Part shown: positions 39,780 through 51,198 of the stretch, piece by piece
Layout of the letters: every line of letters begins with the position of its first letter
Numbering within the stretch: the stretch's first letter is position 1
From: Dermatophagoides farinae
Lineage: Eukaryota; Arthropoda; Arachnida; Sarcoptiformes; Pyroglyphidae
Length of the DNA: 64,000 nt
Assembly (NCBI RefSeq): GCF_024713945.1
Contig: NC_134679.1
Span: 1,245,001-1,309,000 of the forward strand
Direction: 5' to 3'
Position numbers and translations under genes: made by a program
Notes under the pieces: generated by a model
The model's input: the letters and a program-made list of their open reading frames with translations, nothing else
Database searches by the model: none
Told to the model about the DNA's origin: nothing

Positions 39780-42700
39780 ATGACGATGAATTTTGCTGCT
39801 TCATCATCGAAAAACCAATCAAGACTTGTTCAAATTATTAAAACACAAAATGATATTAACGATTGTGTCGCAGATCATAATGTTGGCCATCAACATCATC
39901 ATTCATCATCATCATCGTCGTCGTCGTTGTCGTCCTCCTCGGTTAATAATCCCGGTTTAGTAACATTTTTACAAATTGATCCACATCAACAGAACCAACA
40001 GAATTTATTACAAACACAGCCATTTGAATCAATGAACAATTCGATAACAACAAGTCTACAACAACAATCAACAGGTCGTTTTCCATATAATGTTCATCAA
40101 CGACGTTCATTATCATCGCAAATGATGTTGTCCGCTATCAATCAACAACAATTACAGCAGCCACAGCAACCGCAACAATTATTGAATCAACAGGAAAATT
40201 ATTCAACATTAAATTCATCGACCATCCAATTTGGACCAATATCGAATCATCAATCGATCCAATCGATTGTTCAACAACAACAACAACGATTCAATCAAAG
40301 ACAATTGACAAAAGGTGCAGCTATGATGATGATGATGAATCCACATCATAATCATCACCATCATCAACATTTAATGATGGCAAATCAACAACAGCATGAT
40401 CCATCGATGACAAGTATTCATCCACCACCTGGTTTTGGTCAAACAACATCGACAACATCCGGTATCAATGTAAATCCAAGGCAACCACAAATATTACCGC
40501 CATCTATGCAACAGATTCCTAAAAATCCGGAAAAATGTTTAAATCGAATGTTATCAACATTAGCGGTACAATTTCATCAACAACAACAACAGCAGCAGCA
40601 GCAGCAGCAACAACAACAAATATCGATTACTCAACGGTGTCCACAACCATCATCTGCAAATAATCAACAATCTGTGATATATGATTTTGTCAATCCAAAT
40701 TTCAATCCATCATCATCAACATCAACAACAACAACAACAACAGGAAATAATAATGGCCAATGTGGTAATTATAATCATTCGATTAATAATTGGCCACCAC
40801 CTCAATCATTAACACCAACGATTGGTCAAGGTCAAGGACAAGGACAGCCACGAATTAATCAGCCAATGATGACTAGATTATTTTGTCCACATTCATATTA
40901 TTTTCAACAACAACAACGATTAACAACAATGTTACAGCAACAGCAACAGCAACAAATACAGCCGCCTACAAATGCAACAACACCGATACAATGTTCAACT
41001 TTAGCAAATTATATTGAACGAATTGGTGCCGGTGGTGGTGATGATGAAATGAATATTCATTCATTACAACAATATTCCAATCAGAATAATCTATCATTGA
41101 ATCCGAATGCAATGGATTTTTTTCCTAACCAACAACAGCAGCAGCAGCAGCAATCTGATTTGGAAAAAGCATCAAATTTTATCAATTCATTGAATCATTT
41201 TGAAACAAACAAATGTAATGATGCCACAAATGAACGAGTGGATGATAATTCGCCAATAGAAAAACCACGACGTCAAGTATCATTTATGGATGATTCACAA
41301 TTTTCTCATTCAAACGATATGGTTTGGAATGATTATGTTTCGAAATTGGTGAATGAAGAAAATGATGATAACGAGGACGATAATCCATCGAACAATCAAA
41401 TGAATATAAGCAAAGATGTTGAATCATTATTCGATGATGATAATGATAATTTTGGAGACATTAATACAATGAATCAATCAGCTGAAAATTTATTGCTCAT
41501 CAACAATGATGAAAAAAATGAAGAAAAAAAATCTAAAAAAATTTGTGAAATTGAACCAGATGAACAGATGAATCAACAGGTAATGATGGTATCGAAAGCA
41601 ACAAAACCGAAAATAGAATTAGAACCAGATAATAATAATGATTGTGATGATAATGATGATGAAGATGATGAAGAATTTGATTCAAAAATTTTGATTCATA
41701 GTCCCAATAACGAACCGTTGCCACAAATACGTGAAAGATGTGTATCATTGAGTACCGGTACAATGATGATGACAAATAGTCCAAAAATATCAAGTAAGTT
41801 GTCGAAGAATTTTTTTTCCCCGAAAAAAAACTAACCAAAATTCCAATATGATAGATATGTTAACATGTCAACATTATAATCATCATCATCATCATCCTCA
41901 CCAACATCACCAACATCAACATCACCAACAACAACAACAACAACAACATAGACGTCGATCATCAATGGTGAGTCAATCGATTTTTAAATATTAAAATATA
42001 ACAATAATGATATATTTTCATATAGTCATCGAATGAATCAATTTTTTCAATGATATCGATATCATCACCACAATCATCTGGTCGTAATCGTGCCAATACC
42101 GTATCGGTAATTGGTGATAATCAATTACTATCATCAAAACGATTTATTAAATTTGATCGTTATAAAACGGAATTATGTATTTATAAATCAGAAATCGGTG
42201 AATGTCCATATGGTGATCAATGTTGTTTTGCACATGGAATCGATGAGATACGACCAAGACCATTGCATGATTGTAAAGAACGTACACAGCCATGTGAATC
42301 ATTTTCAAAGGATGTTTGTTATCGTGGTTCAAGTCGTTGCTGGTATCTTCATCCAAAACCGGAATTCAATCTGGATCGTTTACGTAATGATCTTCAACAT
42401 TGGTTATTTGATCATCAAAAATTTCAACCACATTTATTCATTGAAAATTCTGATGATTGGTTCGATGATGAATGGAATCCAATATTTCATGATCCAATTG
42501 AATATCAATCAATAATTGATCAACCATTCACCGATGAAGATGTTGTTGATTTTGGTGATCATGAACTTAATGAATATTTTGATTTTCATCGTAATTATTA
42601 TTCATTATTCAAGGAAATTCTCAAATCAATTTGTATGATTGAAAAGAAATCGGAAACAAATATAACACAACGGCAACAAGTTATGATGTTTGATGATGAT

Positions 42701-42973
42701 AGATCCATTGATAATAATCCAACATATTATAATTGGTCAAAAGCCAATACAACTGTACCGGATCATATAATACGTCATAGTTTTTATTCAATTCCTTCAT
42801 CACATTCATCAACAGTGCATCGATTCTGTGATAAAGAACCAGCATCATCAACAACAATAAAAAATCCGAATTTCAATAATGAAAATGATCAATTAATCAA
42901 TTCGAATGGATCAACACCAATGATTGGTGATGAATTATTGTTGTCTGAAATATCTCGTCTAAATTTAAACTAA
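39780..42973 (+). CDS. Gln-rich CCCH zinc-finger protein (TIS11/ZFP36-like first finger)
   Basis: Three exons: 39780-41793, 41855-41967 and 42026-42973 (introns 61 and 58 bp); 1024 residues. The first ATG after a candidate acceptor (39766) is taken as start ([10 protein letters not shown]). Exon 1 is Gln/Ser/Asn-rich with an acidic C-terminal part; exon 2 is almost only His and Gln. Exon 3 carries two CCCH fingers at about 750-810. The first, YKTELC...[11 protein letters not shown], is CX8CX5CX3H with the YKTELC lead-in of TIS11/tristetraprolin. The second, [22 protein letters not shown], is CX7CX6CX3H with a 19-residue linker. TIS11-type proteins bind AU-rich 3' UTRs and promote mRNA decay, so an RNA-binding regulator is likely. 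The changed second finger and large Gln-rich N-terminus mean the target may differ. An AATAAA lies at 43080-43085. Confidence 0.85.
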
Positions 42974-43079
42974 TATTACTCTATTATATGCATTATCATG
43001 GAATTTTTTTTTATAAACAAATCCAATGAAATATTTGCTGGAAAAAGAAAAAAAAATTTTCTTTTCTTTATTAAATAAT

Positions 43080-43085
43080 AATAAA
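43080..43085 (+). terminator. AATAAA signal of the CCCH gene
   Basis: Canonical hexamer about 110 bp past the CCCH stop codon on the same strand. Confidence 0.5.
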
Positions 43086-43422
43086 AAAACCATATTATCG
43101 ATTTTATTAAAAAAACTGATTGATTTGACAATTATTTGCTTATCCAGAAATTTCTGTTTTGGTCACAATGATTGTTGAAAAAAAAAAATTTTAATGAAAA
43201 CAAAATGAACAAGAAAAATTAAATACAGTAAAAAAAATTAGCACATTGGTTTCCATTGATATGAATATATCTGACGAAGTGATTCGCCGTCGGCTTATCA
43301 ATGATCACAATTTTCAATGTGGTCCAATAACAATACAAACCAGACGAATTCTTAATAATTAACGAAAAAATCGAACAGATGATTTTTTTTTTCGAGCAAG
43401 AATCTGATATTTACACAATTTT

Positions 43423-43662
43423 TTATGCAGAATTCAGATTGCGATTGAGATTGTGATTACGATTGAGATTGCGATTTGGATTGCGATTACGATTGCGATT
43501 ACGATTTCGAATTCTATTGTTGTTTCGATTTGGAAATTGAAACTTCATGTCCTTTTCTTCAAAATATTCTTCAAGAAATTGCTCATATCGTCGACGTTCA
43601 GGAAATGCTGCATCGAACGAAACAGATGAAAATCCGAGCTGATATTGTCGTAAAGAATCCAT
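43423..43662 (-). CDS. Small Asn/Arg-repeat protein, doubtful
   Basis: Single 79-codon frame. The first half is ordinary protein-like sequence rich in aromatic and charged residues (FPERRRYEQFLEEYFEEKD). The second half is an imperfect NRN(R/P/L/H) repeat encoded by a GATTGC/GATTAC hexanucleotide array on the plus strand (about 43438-43510). The ATG sits in a good context (AAAAATGG). No canonical AATAAA was found just downstream. The N-terminal half argues for a real gene, but the frame is short and could be the remnant of a longer one. No family recognised. Confidence 0.35.
   Translation of the reverse strand: MDSLRQYQLGFSSVSFDAAFPERRRYEQFLEEYFEEKDMKFQFPNRNNNRIRNRNRNRNRNPNRNLNRNHNLNRNLNSA
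43438..43510. repeat. Imperfect hexanucleotide repeat (GATTGC/GATTAC)n
   Basis: About 12 imperfect copies of a six-base unit. Read on the minus strand they code for alternating Asn and Arg in the small predicted protein. Confidence 0.8.
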
Positions 43663-44076
43663 TTTTCGTTACCAGTTAAAATTTTTCCAATTTGATTATC
43701 AGAAGATTTTTTTCTTCTATTTATTTTAATGAATTTTCACTATTAATATATCGGTAGACCGATTTTGATTCATTTCTTTTCATCGATTTGTTCTTTGTTG
43801 TTTTGTACTCTTCATCTCAATCGAACAATAAATGTAATTGGAAATGGAAACAAAAAACATGCTCGATTTTAATGATAAATTCTGTTGAAATATTGATAAA
43901 ATCAATGATGAGTCACACTAAACGTGTACATTGAATGAATATACCAGGCAAGTTATTACCATTACATTGCTGTCTATTATTTATTGCACAGTTATAATAC
44001 TAAACTGAAATTAGAGTCATTCAAAAATGTCATGTACAAAAAAAACGACAAAACTTTTATCGATAATCGAATTATA

Positions 44077-44082
44077 TTTATT
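44077..44082 (-). terminator. AATAAA signal of orphan membrane protein 1
   Basis: Minus-strand AATAAA about 24 bp past the stop codon of the gene ending at 44106. Confidence 0.55.
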
Positions 44083-44105
44083 AATTAATTAATAATTTGT
44101 GTTCA

Positions 44106-45755
44106 TTATTTAAAATGCAATAGTTTTTTCAATTTTTTTCCATCTTTTTCATGATAATAATTTTGTTGTTTTTGTTGATGTTGATGATGATGATGATGAC
44201 GATGATTATGATCATGATGATGATGATGATGATCATGAGGTTTAGGTGGTGATAATGATGATGATGATGATTGTGATCTTAGAAAAGGAATTCTATTACC
44301 ACTTATTCTATTGATAATAATTTTAAACCATTTCATATGAAAACGATTAGGATGTTGTGGTTGTTGATGAGGTTTGGGCAATACTTTTGGAACAACATTT
44401 GGATGATGATGATGATGATGGTGGTTGTGTGGAAATTTTTCATCATCCTGATTCGATTGCCATTGAGTCATGAAGAAAATGCAGCCAAAAATGGTTATGA
44501 AATAAATGATCAAAAAATACCAGACATAATTTTGATGATAGAATAGTAGACCACTGGCTGTGGTCAATTGTAATGGATCCGGTGGACAATTAATATATTG
44601 TTCAATCGATATGGTTATCGATACGGTTGGATCTGGAACATTCAATTGATCCAAACGACCATATGGAAATATTAATACCGTAGATTCAGCAACACACCAA
44701 ACATGAACCAATGATTCATGTATGAAACCATATGGTATTCTACCTGAACAAAAAGCTTTACTACCTTGTTCATTATCCATACGTAATTCGGTTATCAATT
44801 GTGAACTGGACGATGCACGATCATTATTATTAGCTGCTGTAGGAAAATCGGCAATAAAATAATCGATAAAACGTAAATCTCGTTTAGCACGACGTGCATG
44901 CAGATTATTTTGTGGTAGAAAATTTAAAAAATCTTCAAATGTAATTTTGTTCATATCGACAAATATCATACATGGTTTATCGGTATCAAATATGGATGAA
45001 AAAACATCGGCTTCTTGCCATTCTAATGTTCTGGCAGAAATTTTTTGCAAAATTTCTTCATTCAGATAAAAAATTAAATATCCTTGATCTGGACGATCAT
45101 CATTGGGTGGATGAAATAAATCATAAGCCGTTGTGATACTATTCATCGATGGCAGATTAGAATTGATTGCATAACGTTTTCTCTGCAATGATGATGGAAA
45201 TGATGGTTTTCTTCGCATTATGGTTAGGCTTGAAATTTCATTCAATCGGAAACGATATACCAATAATGAATCACTTGGTTTGAACATACATTCCAGTATT
45301 GATTTTTGATTGAAATTAATCATCGTTTCTTCAACATGATATTTTGATTGTTGAAACCATACTGTTGGTTCCAACAAACTGGTTAAATATAATCGTCGAC
45401 AATGATGTACAACATGATTACTAGATGATGATTGATTACATTGGCGAAATTCCATTGTAAATATGTACGCCGTATCATTGATAATCATGTGTAATTGATA
45501 ATTCTTGTCTTTGGTCGTTTTTTTATCCATATAAATGATTAACGTTTTAAGATGACTATATTGTAGACTATTTTTGATTGATTGACAGCTATAAAACTGT
45601 GAAATACACAAGGAATGAGCAAAAATTTCAAAAAAAGACAAAAAAAAAATTCCCAATTCTCTCACCTTTTTTTCGGTAAAAAAACCAATATTCAAAATGA
45701 TAATCGGTATGAAAAGAAACAATACGATGAGAATGAAACATTTTTTCAAACACAT
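44106..45755 (-). CDS. Orphan single-pass membrane protein 1 (head-to-head pair)
   Basis: Two exons, 45755-45666 and 45596-44106, with a 69-bp GT-AG intron that has no stop and keeps frame; 526 residues. An N-terminal hydrophobic segment (CFILIVLFLFIPIIILNIGFF) is a signal peptide or anchor. An extracellular part of about 370 residues has scattered cysteines and a basic cluster, HARRAKRD, that fits a furin-type cleavage site. One membrane helix follows (YVWYFLIIYFITIFGCIFFM), then a cytoplasmic tail full of His, Gln, Pro and Ser repeats. I do not recognise the ectodomain. Its head-to-head neighbour has the same signal-ectodomain-helix-repeat-tail layout. Role unknown; a surface receptor or proprotein is a guess from topology. 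Confidence 0.8.
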   Translation of the reverse strand: MCLKKCFILIVLFLFIPIIILNIGFFTEKKVRELGIFFLSFFEIFAHSLCISQFYSCQSIKNSLQYSHLKTLIIYMDKKTTKDKNYQLHMIINDTAYIFTMEFRQCNQSSSSNHVVHHCRRLYLTSLLEPTVWFQQSKYHVEETMINFNQKSILECMFKPSDSLLVYRFRLNEISSLTIMRRKPSFPSSLQRKRYAINSNLPSMNSITTAYDLFHPPNDDRPDQGYLIFYLNEEILQKISARTLEWQEADVFSSIFDTDKPCMIFVDMNKITFEDFLNFLPQNNLHARRAKRDLRFIDYFIADFPTAANNNDRASSSSQLITELRMDNEQGSKAFCSGRIPYGFIHESLVHVWCVAESTVLIFPYGRLDQLNVPDPTVSITISIEQYINCPPDPLQLTTASGLLFYHQNYVWYFLIIYFITIFGCIFFMTQWQSNQDDEKFPHNHHHHHHHPNVVPKVLPKPHQQPQHPNRFHMKWFKIIINRISGNRIPFLRSQSSSSSLSPPKPHDHHHHHHDHNHRHHHHHQHQQKQQNYYHEKDGKKLKKLLHFK

Positions 45756-46051
45756 TTCAAATAAACTTTGCCACTCTCAAGAACAAAAATTTCAATATGA
45801 AATTATTCCGTAATCTTTATAAATTCTTTTGATTAATTGGCAGGGGTTTTTTTCGAGAATTTTCGAATTTTTTTTCAATTGCCACTTGGTCAACAACAAC
45901 AACAACAACAACAACCAATTGAAATTGGTTTAAATGGTTCCATGAGTGGGTGAAAATGTTTTCGAGTTTAAGAAATTTTTTTTTTTTTTTTTTTGATTAA
46001 ATTTGTTTGTGAAAAAAAAAATTTTCAAAAAAGAGAAAAAAACATCCATTC
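45756..46051. promoter_or_regulatory. Bidirectional promoter region of the orphan membrane-protein pair
   Basis: Only 296 bp separate the two divergent start codons. The segment has a (CAA)n tract near 45893-45914 and a poly-T run of about 18 near 45977-45994. It must hold both 5' UTRs and promoters, so shared control is likely but inferred. Confidence 0.5.
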
Positions 46052-48863
46052 ATGCAGGCAATGTGGTGGAAATTTTCAATTTTCAGCTTTACACTTTTGA
46101 TAATGATCATCATGTTCAGCGGTACTGTGTACAATTTGAAATCCAGAACATATGACAAAAAGCGAAATATTCGACCAACAATTTCATCCAGAATGATGGC
46201 CATTCCAAATCTTGATTCCTGTAACGATATGGACAAACATAATAATGATAATAATAATCAATTTCAATTGATATTAGATATGGGCCGTGAATATGGATTC
46301 AGTATATTTGGCCATAAAATTGATGAAGAATATTCTTGCCATTATAGTTGTTGGAATGGTTTTTATCAAAATTTTCGGCCAATACCATCAACATCGATTA
46401 ATCATAAAATTTGTAAACTAATAAGCAAAGAATTATGTGAACATTTACGGAATGTAAAAATTAAATTACAATCAATTCGTTTGATATTTTTATTGAATAA
46501 AACTTTTTACTATTTTCTTGTGAATAATAAAAGTGAGTATATGTGTGTGTGTATGTGTGTGTTTTTTGTTCACGTTTTATTTTTCTAATTTTCCAATTCA
46601 ATGATACAGCATTACATTCGTTTACTATTGATCGATTACCAAAAACATTATCATTTAATGATGATAAAATTATTGACCAAAAATATAGTGTTATCGAATG
46701 GATAAACGAACATTTGAATGATTATCATATCAAGGTATGTGATGATGATAGATTGATCACGACTTACGTTATCAATTCAAGAATATTCTTGCTTTTTGTT
46801 ACAGACAGCAATATTGATACAAAAACAACAACAACAGCTACAGCAACAACAACAACAAACATTTGTTTGGTTTACAATGGAAACGGCAAACAGTGAACGT
46901 TTATTTGAATATCATTTAAATACAAAGAATTTGAGTGATACAAAACGAAAATTTCTAATGGAAATTAATAAACATGAAATCAATAATGATCCAATCAATC
47001 AAATTTATCTATCATCTTATAATAAACTTGATTATGATGATGATAATGATGAAATAATGTTGAAAAATGGCCAATTATTGAAAATGATAAACTTTGATCT
47101 ATATCTATTTCAACAACAATCATATACACCGATTAAATTCTGTGAATATTGTTCATCATCGTCATCGTCATTACAATTTTTTCCACCATTAACAACATTG
47201 GTAATTATTTTTTGTTTAAAAAAATCTTAAAATTAATTCAAATCAATCAATCAATCACTTTTTTTAGCCATTGAAAACATTTTCCGATTGTCCATTACAT
47301 TTATGCATATGGCCAATGGTTGATTCAATCGTTTATTCATATAGTACACATCAATATCTAATATTTCAAGGTAGATATTTATTCGCATACAATGTTGATA
47401 ATAATCAACTACAGATGTCAGTGAATCCATTATCATTTGATGTACGAATAATACAAAGTTTTTTCAAACGTAAAAATGTTGAATTATTTCAAATTATTTA
47501 CATGATTGATAATAAATTGCATCGAATGGAATATAATTTTAAAAGAAAACATGCAACACATCAAAGTGTAATGGATTTGAGATTGGATATCGATGATAAA
47601 CATTACCGTCTTGTGACTGGTCTTATTGATCGTAATGAAGAGATTTATGTGTTTATTTTCGAAAAATTTAATAATGATAATGATGCCATTGGTAGTACAT
47701 TATTGTGGAATATTTATCGACGACAAAATTTAATTGAATCAAAATCAATACAAACAACAATGTTACCATTGACAGCAATGTTTATCAATAAATATATACA
47801 TCTATTGATTGGTAATCAAATATTCATCATGAATACGGCTAGTTTAATTGAATTGACCATGATGATGGAACAAGATCGATTGAATGAAATGGATTGTATA
47901 CGTATGGATTTTTTCCATTATTTTGATTGTCATATTCATAAAAAAAATGATGAACAATTAATTAAATCAGCAAAACAACAACGTATACAGATGCATAAAT
48001 GGTTTCAATATTTTATCCATAATGAAATATCAACAATAATTGATAAGAATTTTATACAAAATTGTCGATTATTCATCGATAATGGTGGTAATAAAAAATC
48101 AATTAAAGATCAATTATCAACATCGAAAAAAGTATTGGAAAATTTAAATTTTCATAATAATGGTATTGTTGTGGATTTTAATCAATCATTATCAATGAAT
48201 CTAATCAATTATTACAATGATGATGATGATCAGCGGTTATCACCACAAAATGATGCAGAAATTTATTTTCCAATCTATCGTTTTGTATCATTCGGTATGG
48301 TCATAACATTAATATTATGTATAGTTTATATTTGTTACTACATTAATCGTTTAATTTGTAATGGAATGAAAAAATGTTGGAAATTTTTATGCTGTTGTTG
48401 TGGACGAAAAAATATTGATTATAATAGTAATATACGACGACAACAACAACAACAACAATTAAAATTACAACAACAACAACAACAGTATCAACAACAACAA
48501 CAACAATATATGCCTGGAATACAACAACGATGGAAAGAATTAATGGTAATGAAAAAATTTGATGAATTAATGATAAAATCACGTACAATGTCCGATACAA
48601 TATCGACAGTAGTAGCAACAGAACCAAGTACAACAACATCATCATCGATAATAACACCACCACCACCACCATTACAACCATCAACAACGACAACGCCGCC
48701 ACCATCATTATCATCAATATCATCCATATCTACTGGTATGAAAATGAATGATAATTCACAAAGCCAAGAGCCAAAATCAACATCGACAACAACATCAACA
48801 TCAACATTATCACAATGGTCAAAATATCGACAACAATCGATTAAAAGAAATGGAACAATTTAA
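46052..48863 (+). CDS. Orphan single-pass membrane protein 2 (head-to-head pair)
   Basis: Four exons: 46052-46532, 46610-46734, 46805-47200 and 47268-48863 (introns 77, 70 and 67 bp); 865 residues. An N-terminal hydrophobic segment (IFSFTLLIMIIMFSG) is followed by an extracellular region of about 640 residues. It includes a short Cys cluster (YSCHYSCW), a poly-Gln insertion at the start of exon 3, and repeated hydrophobic blocks such as SIVYSYSTHQYLIFQGRYLF that weakly recall propeller or hemopexin-like blades. A membrane helix (about 672-695, FGMVITLILCIVYICYY) runs into a cysteine cluster (FLCCCCGRK) that could be palmitoylated, then a Gln-, Pro-, Thr- and Ser-rich tail. I do not recognise the family. 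The layout mirrors the divergent neighbour. AATAAA hexamers occur at 48879-48889. Confidence 0.82.
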
Positions 48864-48878
48864 TTTTACATTTTAACT

Positions 48879-48889
48879 AATAAAATAAA
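48879..48889 (+). terminator. Overlapping AATAAA signals of orphan membrane protein 2
   Basis: Two AATAAA hexamers 16-26 bp after the stop codon on the same strand. Confidence 0.6.
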
Positions 48890-49686
48890 ATAAAAAAATA
48901 GACATTTTCCGATTCACAATGAAAATGATCAGGATCATTGTTTATAATTCTGATTTTGTGTCCATATATGCATGAACACAATATATCTGGTCTGTTGTGG
49001 TCGATTGATCAATTGTCAATCAATCAAGACAAGTTACACATTTACAAATGAAAAACTTTATGATTTCTTTCTACCAGAAATCTAAACATTGAAACTTGCA
49101 TTTGAATTCCAAAAAAAAAAAAAAAAACAGAACAAAACAAAAAAAAACCAAAATTCATCATCATTCAAGTTCATTATCAATGAAATATTGACATCCGAAA
49201 ATCATTGAATATAAACATTTGAATGTAAAAAAAATCTTTCCACTGGTACAAATGTGATGATTTGTTTATTTCCATGTCCGAAAAACATTTTATTTCAAAA
49301 ATTCCTGCTGACCGAATTTTAAACAGAAAAAAAATTGACACACATGTGATGACCATACAATGACCAGATATATTTGCATTTCTTTTAAATGATGATTGTA
49401 TTGTATAAACAAACCATGATTATATTCAACAACTAAAAACAGAATAAAATGTACATCTACAACCAATGCCATATGTCTTGTGTGATCATATGGTGTGTGT
49501 GGTCTATTCAAAGAATTTTTTTTGTTTCATTTTACAATTTTCGTCCATCATAATCATGATGACCGAACCAATCAACCAACCAACCAACCAAACAACCAAA
49601 CATACGTCCATCATATTCAAAGATGGTTTCTGTTTATTTTTTTCGGCCAAACAACAACAAATTCAATTTAAAAGAAAACAAAGAAA

Positions 49687-49693
49687 TCACACA

Positions 49694-49753
<60 letters not shown>
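49687..49753. repeat. Compound (AC)n-(AG)n microsatellite
   Basis: About 24 bp of AC repeat running directly into about 43 bp of AG repeat, the longest compound dinucleotide tract in the window. Confidence 0.95.
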
Positions 49754-49755
<2 letters not shown>

Positions 49756-49981
49756 AATTTTCTGCTTTGTTTGATACAAATTTTCAGATTGTTTTTAAGA
49801 TGATGATGATGATGATAACAATAATTAGCACTTCATCAACACACACACGCACACAAATGGACATTGTAATACAGTGTTTTCTTTTATATATTCTTATATT
49901 GCCTATACTAATAAATTTATGGATTTGAAATTGAAAATTTTTCAAATGTTTTATTGTCTGTCTATTGTCAAATGCACAACT

Positions 49982-49982
<1 letters not shown>

Positions 49983-50030
<48 letters not shown>

Positions 50031-50031
50031 C
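49983..50031. repeat. (CAA)n microsatellite
   Basis: About 16 uninterrupted CAA units followed by CGACGACAACG. It gives Gln or Thr runs in two frames, but no splice or start context supports translation. Confidence 0.9.
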
Positions 50032-50992
50032 GACGACAACGAAATCATCAAATCAAACACATAATTAAGGACACAATGTTAATGAACAACATTGATCACA
50101 TGTGTGTGTGTGTGTGTGTGAAGAAAATGAACGGAAAACATTTCTTCTATGAATCACACAATCACACACAATGTGAATACATCACAGACAACAACAAAAT
50201 ATTAATTTATTGATAATGATGATGTCCATGAATTTTTTTTTTTTTTTTTTTGGTTCGGAAAGGCCAAACGAATAATAATGATAACAAATGATGATGATGA
50301 TGATAATTAGGAAATAGGAGTGACGACACACCATATCATCATCATCATTGTTGTTGTTGTTGTTGTTGTTGTTTGTGATTAGAATGACTAAGTATTCATA
50401 CACATTGATGTGATTAATGGATGGCCATCACATGAACATACAATATATACGCATCAATAAACCCCGGTACACAACAGCATCATGACCACATAATATGATG
50501 TGATATGATGAACCAACCAATAACAATAACAACAACAACAACAACAACAAAAAACAGAATTTCCGGTTGCGAACAAACGAAAATGACAACAAATTTTTAA
50601 TGAATAAAAATTAATATTCGTTTTTTTTTTCATATGCATAGCACCATCATCATTATTTCCGGTTTTTTTTCGTTCATCATCATCTTATAATTTATCAATG
50701 ATCATTGATCCATCAATGAATGAACCATTGAACCACCCACACACACACATTATACTACTGAGCTGACCGCATCTGTATATCAAAAACTATTCACACACAA
50801 ACACGAATTGAATGAATCAAACAAACAAACAAACATCGATTGCGTGCATTGTTATAATAATCATTTTCAATGTCCATTCTCTCGAAGCATTGGATATGTT
50901 GTCATCTTATTTCGATTGAGTCATATTGAAAAACAAAAAAAAGAGAGAGAGAGCGACAGGGCAAACATTTTCTGCTAAAATCAGCAAATTAC

Positions 50993-51056
50993 CGAATTTA
51001 TTTCTTTCTTCGGGTAGATCGGCCATGATTGGTTGTTGTTGGTGAGCTATTAATGG
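50993..51056 (-). other. Candidate minus-strand coding exon
   Basis: Preceded by a good acceptor (CATTTTCTAG) and followed by a donor G|GTAATT. It reads in one frame as PLIAHQQQPIMADLPEERNKF, with an internal ATG in fair context (AATCATGGCC). A strong minus-strand donor (GTG|GTAAGT) lies upstream at about 51533, and a phase-compatible acceptor occurs near 49428. It overlaps a plus-strand candidate exon, so at most one is likely coding. Short and unrecognised. Confidence 0.22.
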
Positions 51057-51198
51057 CTAGAAAATGAAATAAAAAAAAATTGTAAATTGTAACTAATATC
51101 ACCGTTGTTGATTTTGTTTCATTTCGTTTCAGAAACAACGGCAACAACAACAATTTCGAGGCCATTTACCTTTAGGTTACATTGAGAATTGGCAATAA
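51018..51198 (+). other. Candidate plus-strand terminal exons
   Basis: A strong acceptor (TTTCGTTTCAG) at 51132 starts a 66-nt exon (51133-51198) reading KQRQQQQFRGHLPLGYIENWQ and then two stop codons. Just upstream, 51018-51041 could be a 24-nt in-phase exon (IGHDWLLL) with acceptor GGGTAG and donor GTGAGC. This is consistent with the 3' coding end of a plus-strand gene whose other exons I cannot find. It conflicts with the minus-strand candidate over the same bases. Confidence 0.25.

Larger units (their letters stand above)
42974..44105. other. Intergenic region with one doubtful small gene
   Basis: Apart from the Asn/Arg-repeat frame at 43423-43662, the stretch is AT-rich. It includes the CCCH 3' UTR and, at 44077-44082 read on the minus strand, the AATAAA of the next gene. 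Confidence 0.5.
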
